Shown piece after piece: positions 32,006 through 36,707 of a stretch of DNA of 36,707 nt. Origin of the DNA: Mucilaginibacter sp. (GTDB lineage Bacteria; Bacteroidota; Bacteroidia; Sphingobacteriales; Sphingobacteriaceae); contig JAQBNZ010000075.1 in assembly GCA_028288285.1 (NCBI GenBank), positions 1-36,707 of the forward strand, written 5' to 3'. The translations under genes were made by a program, and so were the position numbers. The notes beneath the pieces were generated by a model. That model worked only from the letters and a program-made list of their open reading frames with translations. It did no database searches and was not told where the DNA came from. Numbering within the stretch: position 1 is the stretch's first letter; the number at the start of each line of letters is the position of its first letter.

Positions 32006-32791
32006 TTAACTACTTCCAAACCCCTTCATGATACCACGTTGCGAGTTTTGTACAAAGTTAATTATTTCATCACGCTCAACGGTTGGGTTAAATTCGGCCT
32101 CAATAATATCCAGGGCCTTGGTCATGTTATACTTTTTGAGGAAGATGATGCGGTATATTTCCTGTATTTCGTTAATAGTAGCTGCAGAATACCCCCTGCG
32201 GCGCAAGCCTACGGAGTTAATCCCGATATACGACAATGGCTCACGGCCGGCTTTAGTAAATGGGGGAACATCTTTACGTACCAACGATCCGCCGGATATC
32301 ATACAGTGAGCGCCAATTTCAACAAACTGGTGCACGGCAGATGTACCACCGATGAAAGCGTAATCATATACATTGATGTGACCGGCAAGCTGTACGCTAT
32401 TCGCAATTATTACATTATCGCCAATAACACAGTCATGCGCTACGTGCACATAAGCCATCAACAAGCAATTGCTGCCAATGGTGGTAGTGTTTTTATCTAA
32501 GGCTGTACCGCGGTTAAGCGTAACACATTCGCGTATCACGGTGTTGTCGCCAACGGTAACCGTACTGGGCTCCCCTTTGTATTTAAGATCTTGTGGCGGG
32601 GCGGATACAACTGCGCCGGGAAAAATGCGACAGTTTTTGCCAATACGCGCGCCATCCATTATCACAGAGTTTGAACCTACCCAGGTACCCTCGCCAATCT
32701 CAACGTCTTTGTGTATGGTAACAAAGGGCTCAATAACCACATTGTCGGCTATCCTGGCCTGCGGATGGATGTATGCTAACGGCTGTATCAT
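32006..32791 (-). CDS. lpxA: UDP-N-acetylglucosamine acyltransferase LpxA
   Basis: A 261-residue left-handed beta-helix acyltransferase that adds 3-hydroxyacyl chains to UDP-GlcNAc, the first step of lipid A synthesis. MIQPLAYIHPQARIADNVVI at the N terminus starts the hexapeptide series. The catalytic His is in the LMAYVHVAHDCVIGDN region (aligned to E. coli His125). The C-terminal helical part (GLRRRGYSAATINEIQEIYRI) is typical. It lies one base after the lpxC-fabZ stop, so the pair is tightly coupled. Like its neighbours, it acts in the cytoplasm on membrane lipid precursors. Confidence 0.97.
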   Translation of the reverse strand: MIQPLAYIHPQARIADNVVIEPFVTIHKDVEIGEGTWVGSNSVIMDGARIGKNCRIFPGAVVSAPPQDLKYKGEPSTVTVGDNTVIRECVTLNRGTALDKNTTTIGSNCLLMAYVHVAHDCVIGDNVIIANSVQLAGHINVYDYAFIGGTSAVHQFVEIGAHCMISGGSLVRKDVPPFTKAGREPLSYIGINSVGLRRRGYSAATINEIQEIYRIIFLKKYNMTKALDIIEAEFNPTVERDEIINFVQNSQRGIMKGFGSS

Positions 32792-32792
32792 A

Positions 32793-34190
32793 TTATTTAT
32801 ATTTAACTATTTGTGCCATTAACTCGGCCTCAACAACTATTTTTTCACCAACCATTCCAATACCTTTCATCTGTGCAATACCACGACGAATAGGAGCGAC
32901 AAGATCACAACGGAATATTAACGTATCGCCGGGCAAAACCTTATCCTTAAAGCGAGCGTTTTCTATTTTCAGGAATAATGTTAACCAGTTTTCAGGATCG
33001 GGAACGGTATTAAGTACCAGTATACCACCGGTTTGTGCCATAGCCTCAATTTGTAAAACTCCCGGCATTACAGGTGCCCCCGGGAAATGGCCAACAAAGA
33101 AAGGCTCATTCATGGTTACCGCTTTTAAACCTACAACATGTGTTTTGGTTAGCTCCAATATCTTATCAATAAGCAACATTGGCGGGCGGTGAGGCAATAT
33201 GTTCATAATCTGAACAGTATCATATACCGGTTTCATGTTAGGATCATATATCTTAACATGCTTGCGGCTGCGCTCTTTTTTAATGAGTGTTTTTATCTTT
33301 TTAGCAAAAGCTACGTTTGCCGCATGACCCGGCCTTGCTGCCATAATATGTCCCTTTAGCGGAACGCCTACTAAAGCAAGATCACCAATCATATCCAGCA
33401 ATTTATGGCGGGCAGGCTCATTTTGATGCCTTAATTCAATATTATTTAAAATTCCCTGTGGTGCAACGCTTATGTCCTTACGGTTAAATAGTTTAGCCAG
33501 GTGGGCAAGTTCAGCATCATCAACTTTCTTATCAACTACCACGATGGCATTATTCAGGTCGCCGCCTTTTATCAGATCATGCTTAAGCAATGCTTCCAGT
33601 TCATGTAAAAAGCAAAAGGTACGGCTTGATGCAATTTCTTTTTTAAATTCGCTGATACTTGATATGGTTGCATGCTGGCTTCCCAACACCTGTGAGTTAT
33701 AATCAACCATACAGGTAAAGCGGTAATCATCATCCAGGGGCATAGCTACCATATCTACCTTACGGTCAGGCTCAGAGTAATGAATGTTATATGGAATATG
33801 ATAGTACTCCCTATCGGCATCCTGCTCAACAAGACCGGTCTCTAAAATGGCATCAATAAATTGTATAGAGCTCCCATCCATAATAGGCGTTTCCGGGCCA
33901 TCCATATCAATTAGAACATTATCTATCTCAAGGCCAACCAATGCAGCAAGTACATGCTCAATAGTACTAACACTGGCGCCGTTTTGAGTAAGCGTGGTTC
34001 CCCTTGAGGTATCGGTTACATTATCACAATCGGCATCAATAACAGGCTGGCCGGGCAAATCTATGCGGCGAAATTTGTAACCGTGTTTTTCTGCGGCAGG
34101 ATTAAAGGTCATAGTAACACTTTCGCCCGTGTGCAAGCCTGTCCCCGATATTGAAACGGGAGCTTTAATAGTTCTTTGTTTTACATTCAT
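32793..34190 (-). CDS. lpxC-fabZ: Fused UDP-3-O-acyl-GlcNAc deacetylase / 3-hydroxyacyl-ACP dehydratase (LpxC-FabZ)
   Basis: A 465-residue fusion. Residues 1 to about 305 are LpxC, a zinc deacetylase: H79 (TIEHVLAALVG), then RHKLLDMIGDLALVG (zinc His and Asp) and GHIMAARPGHAANV (catalytic His region). Residues from about 325 are FabZ: ILPHRPPMLLIDKILEL and GHFPGAPVMPGVLQIEAMAQ, with the catalytic His and Glu. The LpxC part makes the committed step of lipid A; FabZ supplies fatty acyl-ACP. The fusion is known in Bacteroidota and may balance lipid A and phospholipid precursors. It lies between lpxD and lpxA in one operon; the lpxA start is one base past the stop. Confidence 0.97.
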   Translation of the reverse strand: MNVKQRTIKAPVSISGTGLHTGESVTMTFNPAAEKHGYKFRRIDLPGQPVIDADCDNVTDTSRGTTLTQNGASVSTIEHVLAALVGLEIDNVLIDMDGPETPIMDGSSIQFIDAILETGLVEQDADREYYHIPYNIHYSEPDRKVDMVAMPLDDDYRFTCMVDYNSQVLGSQHATISSISEFKKEIASSRTFCFLHELEALLKHDLIKGGDLNNAIVVVDKKVDDAELAHLAKLFNRKDISVAPQGILNNIELRHQNEPARHKLLDMIGDLALVGVPLKGHIMAARPGHAANVAFAKKIKTLIKKERSRKHVKIYDPNMKPVYDTVQIMNILPHRPPMLLIDKILELTKTHVVGLKAVTMNEPFFVGHFPGAPVMPGVLQIEAMAQTGGILVLNTVPDPENWLTLFLKIENARFKDKVLPGDTLIFRCDLVAPIRRGIAQMKGIGMVGEKIVVEAELMAQIVKYK

Positions 34191-34196
34191 TTTATA

Positions 34197-34268
34197 GTAT
34201 TCATTGGCTCATTGGTTCAGTTGTTCAGTGGTGATAGTTCATATAATGACATTTTGCCTAATGAACTA
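34197..34268. repeat. Short degenerate repeats between lpxC-fabZ and lpxD
   Basis: The start of the 92-bp gap has loose copies of TTCATTGGCTCATTGGTTCA. Beyond it TAGTTCAT (34235-34242) and ATGAACTA (34261-34268) form an 8-bp inverted pair with an 18-bp spacer. This is low-complexity drift or decayed repeat DNA; I see no promoter in it. Confidence 0.4.
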
Positions 34269-34282
34269 ATAAACAATTAAAT

Positions 34283-35326
34283 TTAATGAACGTCCTTTTT
34301 TAGTTCGGTAATTATATTTTCTAATTCTCTTACTCTCTTTTCAAGATCAGGCAGTTTCCTGATATTCACTTGCGCCCTTAAATAGTCCTGATAGGCTTGG
34401 TACGGCGATCCGCCCCATTTCTTGTTTTCCACTTTTATAGAGCTGTTTATGCCTGTTTGTGCATTAAGTTGGCTACCATTGGCAATGGTTAAGTGCCCGG
34501 CTATACCTGCCTGGCCGCCCATCAGTACCCGCTCTCCAATTTTTACACTGCCTGATACGCCCGACTGTGCAGCAATAACCGTATTTGCACCAACCTCTAC
34601 ATTATGTGCAATTTGTACAAGGTTATCAATTTTAACCCCGGCATGTATAACGGTCGATCCCATTGTTGCTCTGTCAATAGTGGCATTTGAGCCAATTTCT
34701 ACATTGTCCTCAATTATTACATTGCCTATTTGTGCAATTTTAGTGTAACTACCGTCGGGGTTTGGAGCAAAGCCAAACCCATCGCTGCCAATAACTGCAC
34801 CTGAATGGATGATTACATTATTACCAATAACACAATCAAAGTAAATAGTAACACCGGGGAACAAGGTAACATTATTGCCGAGCTTTACATTATCGGCGAT
34901 ATAGCAATTTGGGTATATTTTGCAGTTATCGCCCAACGTTACATCCTGACTTATATATGCAAATGCACCTATGTAAGCATTGTCGCCAACCTTAGCAGAT
35001 GGATGTATAAAGGAAGGTTGCTCAATGCCTGATTTATGCAGTTTTATAGTGTTGTATTTTTCGAGTAGAAGGGTAAATGCACTGTACGCATTATCAACCC
35101 GTATTATTGTAGCCTTTACAGGCTGGGCAAGATGCTGATCATTATTGATGATAACAATGGATGCATTAGTAGTGTACAGGTACTGCTCATATTTAGGATT
35201 AGCTAAAAATGACAACGAGCCGTTGCCAGCTTCCTCTATCTTGGCCAGTTGATCAACCGCAGCAAGCGGGTCTCCTTCAACTGTACCCTTAAGCATTAAG
35301 GCTATATCCTTTGCGGTAAATTGCAT
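34283..35326 (-). CDS. lpxD: UDP-3-O-(3-hydroxyacyl)glucosamine N-acyltransferase LpxD
   Basis: A 347-residue hexapeptide acyltransferase that adds the second 3-hydroxyacyl chain in lipid A synthesis. MQFTAKDIALMLKGTVEGDP is the classical N terminus (uridine-binding domain). The left-handed beta-helix covers about residues 100-310, with the catalytic-His neighbourhood in KIDNLVQIAHNVEVG. A C-terminal coiled tail (LEKRVRELENIITELKKDV) ends it. Length is normal (about 330-350). It is the first gene of the lpxD-lpxC/fabZ-lpxA series. A very good promoter (35331-35361) sits just four bases before its ATG, so the mRNA may be leaderless. Confidence 0.97.
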   Translation of the reverse strand: MQFTAKDIALMLKGTVEGDPLAAVDQLAKIEEAGNGSLSFLANPKYEQYLYTTNASIVIINNDQHLAQPVKATIIRVDNAYSAFTLLLEKYNTIKLHKSGIEQPSFIHPSAKVGDNAYIGAFAYISQDVTLGDNCKIYPNCYIADNVKLGNNVTLFPGVTIYFDCVIGNNVIIHSGAVIGSDGFGFAPNPDGSYTKIAQIGNVIIEDNVEIGSNATIDRATMGSTVIHAGVKIDNLVQIAHNVEVGANTVIAAQSGVSGSVKIGERVLMGGQAGIAGHLTIANGSQLNAQTGINSSIKVENKKWGGSPYQAYQDYLRAQVNIRKLPDLEKRVRELENIITELKKDVH

Positions 35327-35330
35327 CGTA

Positions 35331-35361
35331 CAAATTTAAATGTTAAAACCAAAGCAACAAA
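35331..35361 (-). promoter_or_regulatory. Predicted lpxD promoter (near-leaderless)
   Basis: On the minus strand TTTG (35361-35358), 19-bp spacer, TAAATTTG (35338-35331): both boxes perfect. The ATG is at 35326, so transcription would begin at or very near the start codon. Confidence 0.6.
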
Positions 35362-35409
35362 TCATTAAATTGATATGTGCTCTATGTTAAATATTATCCT
35401 CTTAAAACC

Positions 35410-36636
35410 CTAAAACAAATCTTTACTATAACAAAGTATATGTTTACTTACTGTTTTTGAAAGTGCCTCCAGGTTTGAATTATCGCTGGCAAGTGTAATA
35501 TCTTTTATACTACCGTTCTTCATTAAAATATGAATGTTACCATCGCCTTTATTATAGGCGTTATTACGTATACTATCAGTAAACACAAAGTATTCAGCCT
35601 CGTGTTGGCTGATGTTATAATACTTAACCGCATTGGCGGTTAGTTGTTTAACAAATTCCGGATCAGGCATTTCAGCAGCAATATCAACATGAAAAAGTTT
35701 ACGGTTTATCAGGTTATGGCAAAGCGTTTTTAAAACTAAGTCTTCGCTATCGGCCCAAATTTTAACCGCCGCCATCACATCGGTATCATCCAGTAAAGCA
35801 AAAGTGTCCAGGTGCTTACCGTTGCTCATGAATTCTTCCTTATCAATAACATTTTCTAAAAAGTAACCCAATGCCGGTGTAACCTGGAATCGGGTCCCCT
35901 CTAAAGCCAGCTCGCGGCTGCGTTTAAATATTTTACATAAAAGCTGCTCTGCGGCAATAACAGTTTTATGCAGATATACCTGCCAGTACATTAACCGGCG
36001 CGATATTAGAAATTTTTCGATGGAATAAATACCTTTTTCTTCAACCGCTATGCCATTGTCTTTAACGTTAAGCATTTTTATAATACGGTCAGAACTGATA
36101 ACCCCTTCGGATACCCCAGTGAAAAAGCTATCCCGGTTCAGGTAATCCATCCTATCCATATCCAACTGGCTGGACACTAACTGATGCAAAAAATTCTTAT
36201 GATAAGTGCCTTTAAATATGCTAATAGCTAACGTAAGCTTTCCATTAAAGGTCTCATTGAGTTTATTCATCAGTAGGATGGATATATCCTCATGATCAAT
36301 ATCTTCCACTATAGTTTGCTCTAATGCGTGTGAGAAAGGGCCGTGGCCAACATCATGTAACAGAATGGCTATAGTTAGTCCCTCTTTTTCTTCGGGAGTT
36401 ATATCAACGCCTTTATTGCATAGGGTTTCAACGGCTGTACCCATTAAGTGCATAGCTCCTAAGGCATGGTGGAAACGGGTGTGCAGCGCGCCTGGATATA
36501 CCAGGTGCGTCATTCCCAACTGCTTAATATAACGCAGGCGCTGAAAATAGGGATGCTCGATCAGGTCAAAAACCAGGTCAGAGGGTATGTTGATAAACCC
36601 ATATACAGGGTCATTTATTATTTTCTTTTTGTTCAA
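35410..36636 (-). CDS. HD-domain metal-dependent phosphohydrolase (dGTPase-like)
   Basis: A 408-residue HD protein. Its start must be the TTG at 36636; the reading frame upstream has no ATG back to a stop and MNKKKIINDPVYGFI is the usual family N terminus. The HD motifs are TRFHHALGAMHLMGT and then ILLHDVGHGPFSHALEQ, and DMDRMDYLNRDSFFTG gives the later conserved Asp pattern. The family is the SAMHD1/dNTPase-type superfamily, so a nucleotide phosphohydrolase is likely, but the substrate is open. It lies 83 bp upstream of lpxD on the same strand, with its own promoter candidate at 36644-36676. Confidence 0.9.
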   Translation of the reverse strand: MNKKKIINDPVYGFINIPSDLVFDLIEHPYFQRLRYIKQLGMTHLVYPGALHTRFHHALGAMHLMGTAVETLCNKGVDITPEEKEGLTIAILLHDVGHGPFSHALEQTIVEDIDHEDISILLMNKLNETFNGKLTLAISIFKGTYHKNFLHQLVSSQLDMDRMDYLNRDSFFTGVSEGVISSDRIIKMLNVKDNGIAVEEKGIYSIEKFLISRRLMYWQVYLHKTVIAAEQLLCKIFKRSRELALEGTRFQVTPALGYFLENVIDKEEFMSNGKHLDTFALLDDTDVMAAVKIWADSEDLVLKTLCHNLINRKLFHVDIAAEMPDPEFVKQLTANAVKYYNISQHEAEYFVFTDSIRNNAYNKGDGNIHILMKNGSIKDITLASDNSNLEALSKTVSKHILCYSKDLF

Positions 36637-36643
36637 TGTGGGT

Positions 36644-36676
36644 GTAAAGTATGCAAAGGTGTTGAATTATGACAAA
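36644..36676 (-). promoter_or_regulatory. Predicted promoter of the HD-domain gene
   Basis: On the minus strand TTTG (36676-36673), 21-bp spacer, TACTTTAC (36651-36644), seven bases before the TTG start. The box pair is identical in form to that of the thr operon (TTTG-21-TACTTTAC), which supports both. Confidence 0.45.
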
Positions 36677-36707
36677 ACAAGCACCTTCTATTTGTTAATA
36701 TATGTTA

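Noticed and set aside
32773-33192. Plus-strand ORFs opposite lpxA, lpxC-fabZ and lpxD (for example 32469-32822, 32773-33192, 34422-34748)
   Set aside because: They lie wholly antisense to well-supported conserved enzymes; they follow from the codon pattern of hexapeptide repeats.
34197-34282. Promoter for lpxC-fabZ in its upstream gap
   Set aside because: No TAnnTTTG with a -33 box is present; the gap holds degenerate repeats, and the gene is probably read from the lpxD promoter.
1-36707. CRISPR arrays, rRNA, prophage or insertion sequences
   Set aside because: I saw no regularly spaced repeats, no rRNA signature and no transposase or phage gene; the inverted repeats found here do not enclose a transposase.

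Overview
The window reads as chromosomal DNA of a Bacteroidota bacterium, most likely family Sphingobacteriaceae (Mucilaginibacter/Pedobacter-like). The signs are GldH, a fused LpxC-FabZ, a DUF3078 protein, a RicT with a long low-complexity tail, many lipoproteins, a TonB receptor with a CarboxypepD_reg-like domain, and several promoters of the Bacteroidota type (TTG/TTTG, then 18-21 bp, then TAnnTTTG). Shine-Dalgarno sequences are not evident. Genes are dense and mostly housekeeping. I see no phage, insertion sequence, CRISPR array or rRNA.

Layout. 1-2530: the 3' end of mnmG, a large Ig-like lipoprotein and a gamma-carbonic-anhydrase-like protein. 2583-2655: tRNA-Gly(CCC), ending one base from the convergent nadB. 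2656-5649: nadB and nadA diverge from an AT-rich 408-bp region that carries an 18-bp perfect palindrome, a candidate operator for NAD synthesis. 5733-8278: thiL and rmuC converge on a REP-like element. 8343-9289: three small lipoproteins. 9297-12357: holB-ricT-gldH operon (minus). 12513-17715: ruvX, a GxxExxY protein bracketed by 32-bp inverted repeats, an O-methyltransferase, two glucosaminidases, a transthyretin-like protein, a tiny HExxH protein and a DUF3078 protein. 17787-19201: dtd and rsgA (minus). 19257-25377: the threonine operon (leader peptide, attenuator, thrA, thrB, thrC) followed by a lipoprotein and a HAD phosphatase, closed by a strong terminator. 25457-28340: TonB receptor and a small His/Cys-rich protein (minus). 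28478-30409: a conserved hypothetical, a cyclophilin and exonuclease III. 30590-31153: efp. 31275-36636: an ABC ATPase, lpxA, lpxC-fabZ, lpxD (lipid A synthesis) and an HD-domain phosphohydrolase, all minus.

The best discovery is upstream of thrA. A 21-codon ORF (19303-19368) holds 7 Thr and 5 Ile codons. It is followed by a 12-bp GC-rich terminator with a U tract (19403-19437). The last codons of the leader (GGAGGAAG, 19357-19364) pair perfectly with the 5' arm of that terminator (CTTCCTCC, 19408-19415). This is a complete ribosome-mediated transcription attenuator, like E. coli thrL in logic but in a Bacteroidota genome.

The second theme is non-coding repeats. They include two ~94-bp REP-like palindromes in opposite orientation, each between convergent genes; a different 73-bp palindrome between thrB and thrC; 25-bp and 12-bp inverted repeats in two intergenic gaps; a 29-nt degenerate repeat found twice after stop codons; and the 32-bp inverted repeat around the GxxExxY gene, which suggests a mobile or recombining cassette.
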